64,000 nucleotides of DNA, taken from contig JAJNQB010000001.1 of assembly GCA_021155045.1 (NCBI GenBank), positions 186,001-250,000 on the forward strand, in the 5' to 3' direction. Below the pieces are notes generated by a model that did no database searches, was not told where the DNA came from, and was given only the letters and a program-made list of their open reading frames with translations. The stretch comes from Arcticibacter sp. Its GTDB lineage: Bacteria > Bacteroidota > Bacteroidia > 2-12-FULL-35-15. The position numbers and the translations under genes were made by a program. Shown one piece after another: positions 34,338-42,124 of the stretch (position 1 is its first letter; each line of letters starts with the position of its first letter).

Positions 34338-35591
34338 ATGAAACACCTTGTTATTCTCCTAAGCATAATTGTTTCTTCTGTTACAATTTGCTATTCGCAA
34401 TCCAACCCTTTAGATAAAAAATTAGATAAAGCAAAAGAGCTTGTTCAGAAAGATAAACTTTCCGATGCTGAAACATATTTGGAAAAGGTATTGGTTGAAA
34501 ATCCAGAATTTGGTGATGCTTGGGTATTACTATCAAAAATTAGATATAAGCAATATAAAGATGCAAAAGCCAATGATAATTTGTTCAGCAATATGGTTAT
34601 CACAACAAAAGATAAAGATGGTAAAGAAATAAAAAATGATTCAATGGCGAATGCATTAAAGGATTTAATGTCAAATATTAAACCTTCTAAAAGAGCATTC
34701 AATAAATATGTTTATACCATGCGTAAAGCTCTGCTTACTTCAAATGATGCTTCCTATTGTAGTATTATTTTAAGAAATTATTATGTGGATGTAGAAATAG
34801 ATACCGCACTCTCGAAAAAAGCTTTAAAATATTATGGTGAAGCAGAAGAAGAGTTTTCTAAAAAAAATTATGATAAAGCAGCAAAACTTTATAAAAGAGC
34901 AATTGATGAACAACCAAATTTTTACAAGGCGAGTTTATATCTAGGTGATTCTTATTATTTTATGGGCAATTATATTGAGGCTATTAAATATTTTAAAGAA
35001 TCATCTCAAAAATTCCCTGAGCAATTAGAACCAAGAAAATATTTAGTTGATGCTTACGCTAAGGAGCGTTTATATAAACAATCTTTAGATGAAGCAATTG
35101 CTACTATGGCTGTTTATCCTGATTTAAACATGATGGAAAAATTAGATGATGCAGCTTATTTAAATGATAAAAAACTAGATATTAAATGGACTCCAAGAGG
35201 CACTTTCCCTGGTAAAATAAAAGATTCAACAAAAACAGATTTTAATGAATATCAAGAGGAAAAAAAAGTTGCTATAAAAGAACCTTGGACCTATTATGAA
35301 AAAGCATTTAATGCAATTAAACCTTATTGTAATGATAAAGGAATAATAATTTCTAAAAATAATTTAACAGCTTCTGGTTATATGGAAGTTTATGCTTGGG
35401 AAGAGATGTTAAGAAATTCTACAGATAAATCATTGGATGAAGCAAGAAGAATGCAAAAAGATGGTTATTTAGATTGTTATGTATTGGTATCTTGTTACCA
35501 CATTGATTTTTACGACCAGTACAAAGATTTTGCCTCAAAGAATGCAAATAGAATTATTGAATATTATAACAAATATATAATTACCAAATAA
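34338..35591 (+). CDS. Exported TPR-repeat protein
   Basis: A 417-residue protein with a signal peptide (about 1-21, ICYSQ-SNP) and tetratricopeptide repeats. One repeat is at 30-65 (AKELVQKDKLSDAETYLEKVLVENPEFGDAWVLL) and at least three in the middle (about 170-260, EEEFSKKNYDKAAKLYKRAIDEQPNF and following). TPRs normally mediate protein contacts in the periplasm or outer-membrane complexes. The C-terminal third has no repeats I recognise. It lies 22 bp downstream of the OstA-like gene and may act with it, but partners are unknown. Confidence 0.8.
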   Translation: MKHLVILLSIIVSSVTICYSQSNPLDKKLDKAKELVQKDKLSDAETYLEKVLVENPEFGDAWVLLSKIRYKQYKDAKANDNLFSNMVITTKDKDGKEIKNDSMANALKDLMSNIKPSKRAFNKYVYTMRKALLTSNDASYCSIILRNYYVDVEIDTALSKKALKYYGEAEEEFSKKNYDKAAKLYKRAIDEQPNFYKASLYLGDSYYFMGNYIEAIKYFKESSQKFPEQLEPRKYLVDAYAKERLYKQSLDEAIATMAVYPDLNMMEKLDDAAYLNDKKLDIKWTPRGTFPGKIKDSTKTDFNEYQEEKKVAIKEPWTYYEKAFNAIKPYCNDKGIIISKNNLTASGYMEVYAWEEMLRNSTDKSLDEARRMQKDGYLDCYVLVSCYHIDFYDQYKDFASKNANRIIEYYNKYIITK

Positions 35592-35594
35592 ATT

Positions 35595-36074
35595 ATGAAA
35601 TTATTTATTTACACTTTTATAGCTATTCTTTTTGCCCCGTGTAACGCATCTAAAAAAATTAATTCAACCTCAAGTTCGGATTATAGTACACTTGAAATTG
35701 TGTATCAACGAACAGTTTGTTTTGGAAGGTGTCCTGTTTACACATTAACCATCAACGGAGCCACTAAAACGGCAACTTTTAAAGGAGAGAAGGACACCGA
35801 AAAGATTGGAAATTTCGTAAAAAAATTGAATGATGAAGATTTAAAAAGTTTTGTTGAAGCTTTTGAAGGCGCAAACTTTAATGATTTAAAAGATGAATAT
35901 TTAGGATTGATTACTGATTTTCCTATAAAATATATTACCTATACAAACAAGGGTAAAACAAAAAAAATAAAAGAGCGAAGCGGTGCGCCCAAAGAACTTA
36001 CTGATTTAGAAAAAATGCTTGATGCTTTTGCCGAAGCTGATGGTTGGGTAAAAGACGATAAAGTAGATAATTAA
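35595..36074 (+). CDS. DUF6438-like exported protein
   Basis: A 159-residue protein with an N-terminal hydrophobic signal (KLFIYTFIAILFAPC). A lipid-modified Cys at 16 is possible but the preceding Pro is not a standard lipobox. The mature part contains TVCFGRCPVYTLTINGATKTATFKG, the Cys-x3-Cys-P-x-Y signature of the DUF6438 family, then a mixed alpha/beta region and FDAFAEADGW-like ending. It is the last gene of the purA-OstA-TPR run (3-bp gap). Function unknown. Confidence 0.7.
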   Translation: MKLFIYTFIAILFAPCNASKKINSTSSSDYSTLEIVYQRTVCFGRCPVYTLTINGATKTATFKGEKDTEKIGNFVKKLNDEDLKSFVEAFEGANFNDLKDEYLGLITDFPIKYITYTNKGKTKKIKERSGAPKELTDLEKMLDAFAEADGWVKDDKVDN

Positions 36075-36078
36075 GAAC

Positions 36079-36161
36079 GTCATTTCGAACGAAACGAAGT
36101 GAAGAGAGAAATCTTTCAATGAGTGGGATTTCTCTTCGCCAACTGAGCGAATCGAAATAAC
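36079..36161. repeat. Dispersed palindromic repeat, family B (long imperfect hairpin)
   Basis: Two arms, GTCATTTCGAACGAAACGAA onwards and the complementary run ending ATCGAAATAAC, form an imperfect inverted repeat of about 35 bp each side separated by roughly 10 bp. A half copy (GTTATTTCGATCCGCCAGTT onwards) lies at 47840-47873. This resembles intergenic repeats commonly scattered in Bacteroidota genomes. It sits between convergent genes (36074 and 36182) and could act as a bidirectional terminator. Confidence 0.6.
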
Positions 36162-36181
36162 AAGTAAGAAAATTTAAAGAC

Positions 36182-36670
36182 TTAATTCAAGTATTTTTTT
36201 TGCCAGCTATTTTTGGCTTCCACTTCCCATTCCTTATCAAATGCTGATTTTGTACTGACCATGTTGTTATAAACAATGGTATTTTCATTGATTTTTTTCT
36301 CTTTCGCCAGTTGTTCAAATTCGTTAAGAGACACTACGCTTATTGTGTTCAATTCATTTTTATAAGCAATTTTAAGTCGGTCGAATAAATTAATTTGAAA
36401 TTGAGATTCTAACTGTTTCATAAATTGAACTGACTTGTCGATACTGCAACCGCTAGCCATTGCCTGTTGTTCATCCACTGCTATAATAATAAAGCGACTA
36501 TATAAAATATCAAAACTTGCTTTTAAGCTAGCACCGTGTGCACTCCATTGGTTTATGAATAAGTCGCCTTGTTCTGTTATGTGTTTTATTTGTTCATCGT
36601 TTAAAATTGTATTGCTTTGATAAACCCAAACACGAGCATTTTCAGGCATATTATTTATTGTTTTCATCAA
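36182..36670 (-). CDS. Conserved Bacteroidota hypothetical protein (often mislabelled ABC transporter ATPase)
   Basis: A 162-residue soluble protein with the conserved stretch ARVWVYQSNTILNDEQIKHI, the centre AMASGCSIDKSVQFMKQLE and the C-terminal SAFDKEWEVEAKNSWQKKYL. I recognise it as a family widespread in Bacteroidota whose database name is often 'ABC transporter ATPase'. No Walker A (G-x4-GK-S/T), signature or Walker B motif is present, so ATPase activity is not supported. The GCS-I-D-K-S centre with Cys is the best candidate active or binding site. It lies 70 bp downstream of the deoxynucleoside kinase gene, behind a hairpin. Function unknown. Confidence 0.7.
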   Translation of the reverse strand: MMKTINNMPENARVWVYQSNTILNDEQIKHITEQGDLFINQWSAHGASLKASFDILYSRFIIIAVDEQQAMASGCSIDKSVQFMKQLESQFQINLFDRLKIAYKNELNTISVVSLNEFEQLAKEKKINENTIVYNNMVSTKSAFDKEWEVEAKNSWQKKYLN

Positions 36671-36689
36671 TTTTTATTTTAAATAAACA

Positions 36690-36713
36690 GAGCGAAAATT
36701 TTACTTTTCGCTC
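36690..36713 (-). terminator. Hairpin downstream of the deoxynucleoside kinase gene
   Basis: GAGCGAAAA and TTTTCGCTC form a perfect 9-bp stem with a 6-nt loop, 28 bp beyond the kinase stop on the minus strand and followed by a T-rich stretch (TGTTTATTTAAAA). It fits a weak intrinsic terminator for the kinase gene, though the next gene (36670) is on the same strand and close. Confidence 0.5.
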
Positions 36714-36740
36714 CGTTGAAATATTATTTCTGTTTTTATT

Positions 36741-37367
36741 TTAGAACAAACCGTTTATTTCAGCGTCAATTTTATTTATTATTTCGCCTAAATCTTCTGA
36801 TTTTTCAGCAAAATTATTGTTATCTACATCTATAATTAAAACTTTTGCTTTTTTATGTTCTTGTTCGTAAGATGAGATAAATGCTTCGTAACGTTCATTT
36901 AATTTTTTTAAATAATCTAATCGTATTGCATTTTCATAATCTCGTCCACGTTTTTGTATTTGGTTAACCAACGTAGGCACAGAGGCGCGTAAGTAGATTA
37001 ATAAATCAGGAGGAGAAATAAATGATTCCATTAATTTGAATAATGAAAAATAATTTTCAAAATCTCTGGTAGTCATTAGCCCCATTGAATGCAAGTTAGG
37101 AGCAAAGATGTAAGCATCTTCATATATTGTCCTATCTTGAATGACGGTTTTCCCGCTATTTTTTATTTGTTGTACTTGGCTAAATCTACTGTTTAAAAAG
37201 TAAACTTGAAGATTGAATGACCAACGTTGCATTTCTTCATAAAAGTCATTCAAGTAAGGATTGTCATCAGCATCTTCAAAATGCGCTTCCCATTTATAAT
37301 GTTTTGCGAGTAGAGTAGTGAGGGTTGTTTTTCCCGAACCTATGTTTCCAGCTATTGCTATATGCAT
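36741..37367 (-). CDS. Deoxynucleoside kinase (dNK family)
   Basis: A 208-residue P-loop kinase. GNIGSGKTTL (7-16) binds ATP, and VIQDRTIYED (75-84) contains the DR-T/S motif that is the signature of dNK/deoxyadenosine-deoxyguanosine kinases, with FQ/Y-type nucleoside-binding residues in WSFNLQVYFLNSRF. RGRDYE is the lid arginine segment. It phosphorylates deoxynucleosides for salvage in the cytosol. Exact base preference (dA/dG versus dC) cannot be told. Confidence 0.88.
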   Translation of the reverse strand: MHIAIAGNIGSGKTTLTTLLAKHYKWEAHFEDADDNPYLNDFYEEMQRWSFNLQVYFLNSRFSQVQQIKNSGKTVIQDRTIYEDAYIFAPNLHSMGLMTTRDFENYFSLFKLMESFISPPDLLIYLRASVPTLVNQIQKRGRDYENAIRLDYLKKLNERYEAFISSYEQEHKKAKVLIIDVDNNNFAEKSEDLGEIINKIDAEINGLF

Positions 37368-37472
37368 AATGTGTAAATAATTTTAATAATTCAAAAAAAC
37401 CGAAAACGAAAATACAAAATCTTTTGTGCTATACAAGTAAAAAAGTGAAAATTGTGGATAAATAATTATGCG

Positions 37473-38261
37473 TTAATTGGCAGTATATACAAGTATTTTA
37501 TCAGTAGTTTGTATAAACAGGTAATCCATCTCTACTCTAAAATTAATAAAGTCTTGTTTGGGAATCTCAAAATCTTTTTCTTCTGTTGTTTTAATATTAT
37601 AAGCCATAATCTTATTTTCTGTTTGATAATACACCCAATCGCCTATTGGCTGAAAATGTTGGATGCCTTTTAGCGGAATTGTTTTGTAATAGGTGCCATA
37701 AATATCAAAAATCAAAATCCCAGTTTGAGGGTTATTTAAATATAAGCGGTTGTCGTATTCTAACAACTGCGTGGGTTGCAAGCTGATGTTTAATACTAAA
37801 TTTAAGTTTGTGGTTACTTGTGTTTTTTCAAAGGATTGATTAAAGCGAATTAATTCAAAATTTTGTTGATTGTATAGCCAAACACAACTATTGTAAGAAG
37901 TTGCTGCCAAAGTTACCTGTGGCAAACCTAAAATGTCAAAACTGGTGGGTTCTCCATGCGGACTTAATGTATTATCTAAAAAAACAACTTGCAAAAAGTT
38001 TTTATAAAAAACCAAAATTCGTAATGGATTGGAAGCATCTATATAATCAATGTTTCCCAAGTTTTTATTGCTGTATTTATAGAGAAGCGTGCCTAATTTA
38101 TTGTACTTAAACAACTCATTTCCTTTTATTGCATAAATATTACTTTGATTGTCTGTTGTAAAAAAATTGGCAGTAATTTCAATAGTAGTTACTTGTTTAA
38201 ATTTTTCTTGAGCCGAAATATTTAAAGTGAAAAATAATAATATGTAAATAATTTTTTTCAA
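37473..38261 (-). CDS. Exported beta-propeller-like hypothetical protein
   Basis: An approximately 262-residue secreted protein. From a TTG at 38261 the signal peptide (KKIIYILLFFTLNISAQ) is textbook; the frame stays open to an ATG at 38318 that adds 19 hydrophobic residues and overlaps folK, so the TTG is preferred but unproven. The mature part repeats short strands (NIYAIKGNELFKYNKLGTLLYKY, LRILVFYKNFLQVVFLD, RLYLNNPQTGILIFDIYGTYYKTI, NKIMAYNIKTTEEKDF) reminiscent of NHL or six-bladed propellers. No catalytic motif seen. It is directly downstream of folK. Confidence 0.65.
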   Translation of the reverse strand: MKKIIYILLFFTLNISAQEKFKQVTTIEITANFFTTDNQSNIYAIKGNELFKYNKLGTLLYKYSNKNLGNIDYIDASNPLRILVFYKNFLQVVFLDNTLSPHGEPTSFDILGLPQVTLAATSYNSCVWLYNQQNFELIRFNQSFEKTQVTTNLNLVLNISLQPTQLLEYDNRLYLNNPQTGILIFDIYGTYYKTIPLKGIQHFQPIGDWVYYQTENKIMAYNIKTTEEKDFEIPKQDFINFRVEMDYLFIQTTDKILVYTAN

Positions 38262-38305
38262 TGATATTAGTTTGCAATTATAAAGCCAAACGCAAATAAA
38301 GGTAA

Positions 38306-38794
38306 TTATTTTTTCCATTGTTTTACTTCCAAATTATCCGTGCATTCTAGTAACAATGCCTGTATTGTTTTTTTTGAGATTGGATGCATCAAATTGGAAG
38401 CCAGTTCCATCAAAGGAATCAACACAAATTTTCTTTCTTGTATATAAGGATGAGGAATTTTTAATTCTGGAGTATCAATAATTTCAGCATCAAAAAATAG
38501 AATGTCAATGTCAATGGTTCTTGCAGTCCACTTTTTCGAATCTCTCATCCTTCCTAATTCAATTTCAATTTCTAAAATTGATTTTAATAAGCCAAATGGG
38601 TTTAGATTCGTTTTTAGTTCAATTACTTGATTTAAAAACGCTGCTTGGTTTGTATTTCCCCATGCTGCTGTTTCAAAAATGGCTGATTTTTTAGTAATCG
38701 TTCCAGCTTTCTTCTCAATCAGTTCAATTGCTTTGCTGATATTTTCAGCTCTTTTGCCTTTATTGCCTCCTAATATTAAATACGATGTATTCAT
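38306..38794 (-). CDS. folK: 2-amino-4-hydroxy-6-hydroxymethyldihydropteridine diphosphokinase
   Basis: A 162-residue HPPK of normal length. It transfers pyrophosphate from ATP to 6-hydroxymethyl-dihydropterin in folate synthesis. ILGGNKGKRAENI opens the fold; the metal-binding RTIDIDILFF (92-101, D95 and D97) is the family hallmark, followed by IPHPYIQERKFVLIPLMEL. The other folate genes are not in the window. It is divergent from the sugar dehydrogenase gene at 38861, and its minus-strand neighbour (37473) follows immediately. Confidence 0.93.
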   Translation of the reverse strand: MNTSYLILGGNKGKRAENISKAIELIEKKAGTITKKSAIFETAAWGNTNQAAFLNQVIELKTNLNPFGLLKSILEIEIELGRMRDSKKWTARTIDIDILFFDAEIIDTPELKIPHPYIQERKFVLIPLMELASNLMHPISKKTIQALLLECTDNLEVKQWKK

Positions 38795-38829
38795 TGCTCA
38801 AATATATTTCAAAAATTAAATGGTTTTAC

Positions 38830-38837
38830 TACATTTG
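38830..38837 (+). promoter_or_regulatory. Candidate -7 box TACATTTG
   Basis: An exact TAnnTTTG match 23 bp upstream of the sugar-dehydrogenase-like gene, followed by an A-rich leader. No TTG at the expected -33 spacing was found, so only the -7 element is supported. Confidence 0.35.
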
Positions 38838-38860
38838 TTTAAATTAAAAAAAAATGTACC

Positions 38861-40348
38861 ATGAAAAAATTAATACACACATTTATTGCTTTTGCATTCG
38901 TTCTTCCAACGATTGCTCAAACTTTACCATCACAATATGTACAAACAACCATTTTAAGTGGGTTGCGTTATCCAGTTGCATTTGATTGGACACCAGATGG
39001 TAGGTACTTAATAACTCAAAAAGGAGATAATACTTTCCCAGCTGCTAATGCTTTTATAAGAATATTTAGCTCAACAGGAACATCTTTAGGAACTTTTTAC
39101 GATTTAACTTCATTAGTTGATTCTGATTTTGAAAGAGGTTTGCTTGGTATTGTGGTAGATCCTGATTTTACAAACAACCATTATGTTTATGTTTATTATA
39201 CCTATAGAAATTCCGCACAAACTGATTTTAGAATGAGAGTGGTACGACTTACTGAAGTTTCAAACGTTGGAACAGCCCCATTTCTTATTTTTGATCACCA
39301 GTATGCAACTTCAAATACATTTCCAGGGAATCACTTTGGTGGTATAATTGGTATAAATCCTTCGGAGCCGACTAAAATATATATTGAAACAGGAGATTTG
39401 GCATATCAGCAAGGGAACCCAACTTTAAACTATGCTAATAAATTGACGAATCCTTATGGAAAGGTTTTAAGAATTAATACAGATGGTACAATCCCTACAG
39501 ATAATCCTTATTATGATGATGGCAATCCATTAACGGGCAATGATGATAGAATTTGGAGTTATGGTCATCGTAATTTATTTGGAATGTGTTTTAACCCAAA
39601 TACTGATAGCATGTATGTAAGTGAAAATGGCTGGAATGCTTGGGATGAGTTTAATATTATTCATAAAGGAGGTAATTATGGTTGGGCTACTTGTGAAGGA
39701 AATTTTGTTTATAATACAAGCACGCCTTGTACTGGATTTATAAATCCTATAGCAGATTGGGGAACCCCATTGCCAGCAATTACTGGTTGTGTGTATTATA
39801 CAAGTTCATTGATGCCAGAATTTCAAAATCATATTTTAGTTGTGGATAATGATTATGGTCGTATTTACGATATGACTATGGGAAATGCGCCTGCTTACGA
39901 TATTGTTACAAGTAAAGTAACTTTTGCCGATATTACAACAGGAGGATTGACAGATATTAAACAAGGAGCAGAAGGGTGTTTGTATGCTCTTAAAGGTGGT
40001 TACACTACAACTGGGGCAATTTTTAAAATTTGTCCAACATCCATGAGTACAACTTCAATTGATAAATTAGAAAATATTATTGGGCAAAATTATCCTAATC
40101 CTTCAACTGGTAAAACAGATGTTGATTATAGCGTTGCTCAAACAAGCAATGTTACAATAGATTTATTTGATGTAACAGGCAGAAAAATTAAATCAGTTCT
40201 TAATACAACTGTTAATGCAGGAAAATATACTGTTTCAATTAATGATTTGAACCTGTTTGCTGAAGGAACTTATTTTTATAAAATAGAAGTTTTTCAAAGT
40301 AACAAAATTGTTTACACAGAAACAAAACGAATGATGATTGTGAAATAA
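38861..40348 (+). CDS. PQQ-dependent sugar dehydrogenase-like protein with T9SS type A sorting domain
   Basis: A 495-residue secreted protein. A signal peptide (LIHTFIAFAFVLPTIAQ) leads into a glucose/sorbosone dehydrogenase beta-propeller: GLRYPVAFDWTPDGRYLITQKGD, RGLLGIVVDPDFTNNHYVYVYYT, GNHFGGIIGINP and WSYGHRNLFGMCF, WDEFNIIHKGGNYGWATCEG with the usual PQQ-site residues. From about 409 a type A C-terminal domain (QNYPNPSTGKTDVDYSV, ending FYKIEVFQSNKIVYTETKRMMIVK) marks export by type IX secretion. Enzymatic activity is plausible but cofactor binding is inferred. It ends at a strong terminator shared with the transporter gene. Confidence 0.85.
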   Translation: MKKLIHTFIAFAFVLPTIAQTLPSQYVQTTILSGLRYPVAFDWTPDGRYLITQKGDNTFPAANAFIRIFSSTGTSLGTFYDLTSLVDSDFERGLLGIVVDPDFTNNHYVYVYYTYRNSAQTDFRMRVVRLTEVSNVGTAPFLIFDHQYATSNTFPGNHFGGIIGINPSEPTKIYIETGDLAYQQGNPTLNYANKLTNPYGKVLRINTDGTIPTDNPYYDDGNPLTGNDDRIWSYGHRNLFGMCFNPNTDSMYVSENGWNAWDEFNIIHKGGNYGWATCEGNFVYNTSTPCTGFINPIADWGTPLPAITGCVYYTSSLMPEFQNHILVVDNDYGRIYDMTMGNAPAYDIVTSKVTFADITTGGLTDIKQGAEGCLYALKGGYTTTGAIFKICPTSMSTTSIDKLENIIGQNYPNPSTGKTDVDYSVAQTSNVTIDLFDVTGRKIKSVLNTTVNAGKYTVSINDLNLFAEGTYFYKIEVFQSNKIVYTETKRMMIVK

Positions 40349-40361
40349 AACATAATATTTC

Positions 40362-40397
40362 AAAAAAAGGCTTCGAATATATTCGAAGCCTTTTTTT
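40362..40397. terminator. Bidirectional intrinsic terminator
   Basis: GGCTTCGAAT and ATTCGAAGCC form a perfect 10-bp stem with a 2-nt loop, flanked by a run of A on the left and T on the right. This fits rho-independent termination on both strands, between the converging sugar dehydrogenase-like and queuosine transporter genes. Confidence 0.85.
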
Positions 40398-41103
40398 ATT
40401 GTTCTACTCTGTGATGAAGAGACTCTTCTGCAACACTCTTAATAATATTATGCGAAGCTTCATTACCTAAATATTTTTCAATCATTTTATGTCCTAAATA
40501 AATCATTGGGGTTAGAACCACAGCAATAATAAGTTTAAAGGTATAACCTGTTAATGCAGCATTAATAAATGTTTCAGTACTCATTTTTCCTGGCAACCAA
40601 AAAGCAATACCTAAGACAATAAATGTATCAATTAACTGTGAGATTACTGTAGAGCCTGTACTTCGTAACCAAATCATTTTACCACCTGTTTTATCCCGCA
40701 ATAACCAAAAAATAGAAACATCAATTAATTGTGAAACTAAAAAGGCAACTATACTTCCAACAATTATCCACATGCTTTGTCCAAACACTGCAATAAATTG
40801 CTCATCTGAAACAGCTGAAATTCCTTTTGCAGCAGGAACAATCATAGCAAAAAATAAAACTACAAAAGCATAAGCAATCAAGCTTGCAGTTATTAAAGAA
40901 AGTTTTTTTACGCCATTTCTTCCGTAATATTCATTGATTAAGTCGGTAGTTAAAAAAACAATGGGCCAAGGAATAATACCAATGCTCATAATAAATGGAC
41001 CAATTTGTATCAGCTTGCCGCCAATTAATTCAGCAACAATAGCGTTGGTGATAAAAATCCCAGCTAATATTATAAAAACAAATTCTCTTTTTGATTTAAA
41101 CAT
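40396..41103 (-). CDS. yhhQ: Queuosine precursor transporter (YhhQ/VUT family)
   Basis: A 235-residue inner-membrane protein with about six hydrophobic segments. Family marks are ANAIVAELIGGKLI-like opening (FITNAIVAELIGGKLIQIG), WPIVFLTTDLINEYYGRNGVKKL with the Asp-Leu-x-N-E-x-YG motif, FLVSQLIDVSIFWLLRDKTGG and LRSTGSTVISQLIDTFIVLGIAF. Members import queuine or preQ bases for tRNA modification. Its minus-strand neighbour, a WG-repeat protein 33 bp away, is unrelated. No preQ1 riboswitch was recognised upstream. Confidence 0.9.
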   Translation of the reverse strand: MFKSKREFVFIILAGIFITNAIVAELIGGKLIQIGPFIMSIGIIPWPIVFLTTDLINEYYGRNGVKKLSLITASLIAYAFVVLFFAMIVPAAKGISAVSDEQFIAVFGQSMWIIVGSIVAFLVSQLIDVSIFWLLRDKTGGKMIWLRSTGSTVISQLIDTFIVLGIAFWLPGKMSTETFINAALTGYTFKLIIAVVLTPMIYLGHKMIEKYLGNEASHNIIKSVAEESLHHRVEQ

Positions 41104-41136
41104 AAATACGAATTCCCAATGACACGAATTTACGAA

Positions 41137-42081
41137 TTAATCATCAAAATATTTTGTGTCATATTTATCAATTAACCCCGTGTTGTAAATTGATTTGCTT
41201 GTTGATAATGCTTTATAGCTCATGAATAAACCATTACGGATTTTATAAAGGGAATCGTATTGAAATGCAATAATTATCTTTGATGTAGAATCGATAAGCC
41301 CCCATTTCTGACTTAAAGAATCTTTTTTAATTATATAATAGACACTATTGTTTTCTGAATTATTAAAATGGTTTACTAATGGATTTGCGTTTAATTTTTT
41401 TAATTGTACTAAGTATAATGAGTCTGAATCACTTTTGTAATCACATTTTATGATTTCTTTTTTAGAAGAAAGATCATATAATCCATAATTAAGATCTCCG
41501 TTTTTATTCAATTTAGCAACAATAAAGAAATTAATGTTTTCGGTGTATTCAATTAATGAATAATTAAAAGGGATAATAATTTTAAATTTTTTATTACAAA
41601 CTCCAATACTTTTAGAATAACAGTATTCAAGGTCTGTAGTATATAAATATCTTTTTTTTGATAATGAAAAAAGAATGAAACCATTTTTGTTCTTATTAAG
41701 AATGCCAAATTCACCCTTATGTTTCTTTTTAAATAATGACTTGCCAGTTTTATCTATAATCTCAAAATATTTATTTTTGATTTCAACTTCTGAAATTTCT
41801 TCATCGAACTCTTTTGCCGATGTATATCTATAATTGATAACGATTTTTCCTGTTGTGTCGATATAACCATATTTTCCTTTTATTCTTACTGCAGCTAGTC
41901 CTTCTGAGAAGAAGCCAACATCCTCCCATTGTGGTTTAATAATGATTTTTTTTGCACTATCACAATACCCCCATTTATCCCCTTTTCGATAAGGAATTAG
42001 GGTCGGAAGTGTCTGCGAATAAATTAAATTAGAAGCCAATATATTTAGGAATAGAAATAAGTAAGGCTTTATAGTTATCAT
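41137..42081 (-). CDS. Exported WG-repeat protein
   Basis: A 314-residue protein with a signal peptide (about 1-22, LIYSQ) and repeats of the WG type: KGDKWGYCDSAKKIIIKPQWEDVGFFSEGLAAVRIKGKYGYIDTTGKIVINYRY and, near the end, SQKWGLIDSTSKIIIAFQYDSLYKI. Such repeats build beta-rich binding surfaces. The middle is more diverged. It is 43 bp downstream of bioA on the same strand and may be read through from it, but no biotin role is implied. Function unknown. Confidence 0.75.
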   Translation of the reverse strand: MITIKPYLFLFLNILASNLIYSQTLPTLIPYRKGDKWGYCDSAKKIIIKPQWEDVGFFSEGLAAVRIKGKYGYIDTTGKIVINYRYTSAKEFDEEISEVEIKNKYFEIIDKTGKSLFKKKHKGEFGILNKNKNGFILFSLSKKRYLYTTDLEYCYSKSIGVCNKKFKIIIPFNYSLIEYTENINFFIVAKLNKNGDLNYGLYDLSSKKEIIKCDYKSDSDSLYLVQLKKLNANPLVNHFNNSENNSVYYIIKKDSLSQKWGLIDSTSKIIIAFQYDSLYKIRNGLFMSYKALSTSKSIYNTGLIDKYDTKYFDD

Positions 42082-42124
42082 AAAATTTCTTTTTCTTATA
42101 ACGATAAAAATACAAATAGTTACA

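Noticed and set aside
38938..40036. tRNA or small structured RNA genes in the gaps of the window
   Set aside because: I scanned the gaps by eye for cloverleaf patterns and the TTC-rich T arm and saw none; weak cases cannot be excluded without a covariance search.
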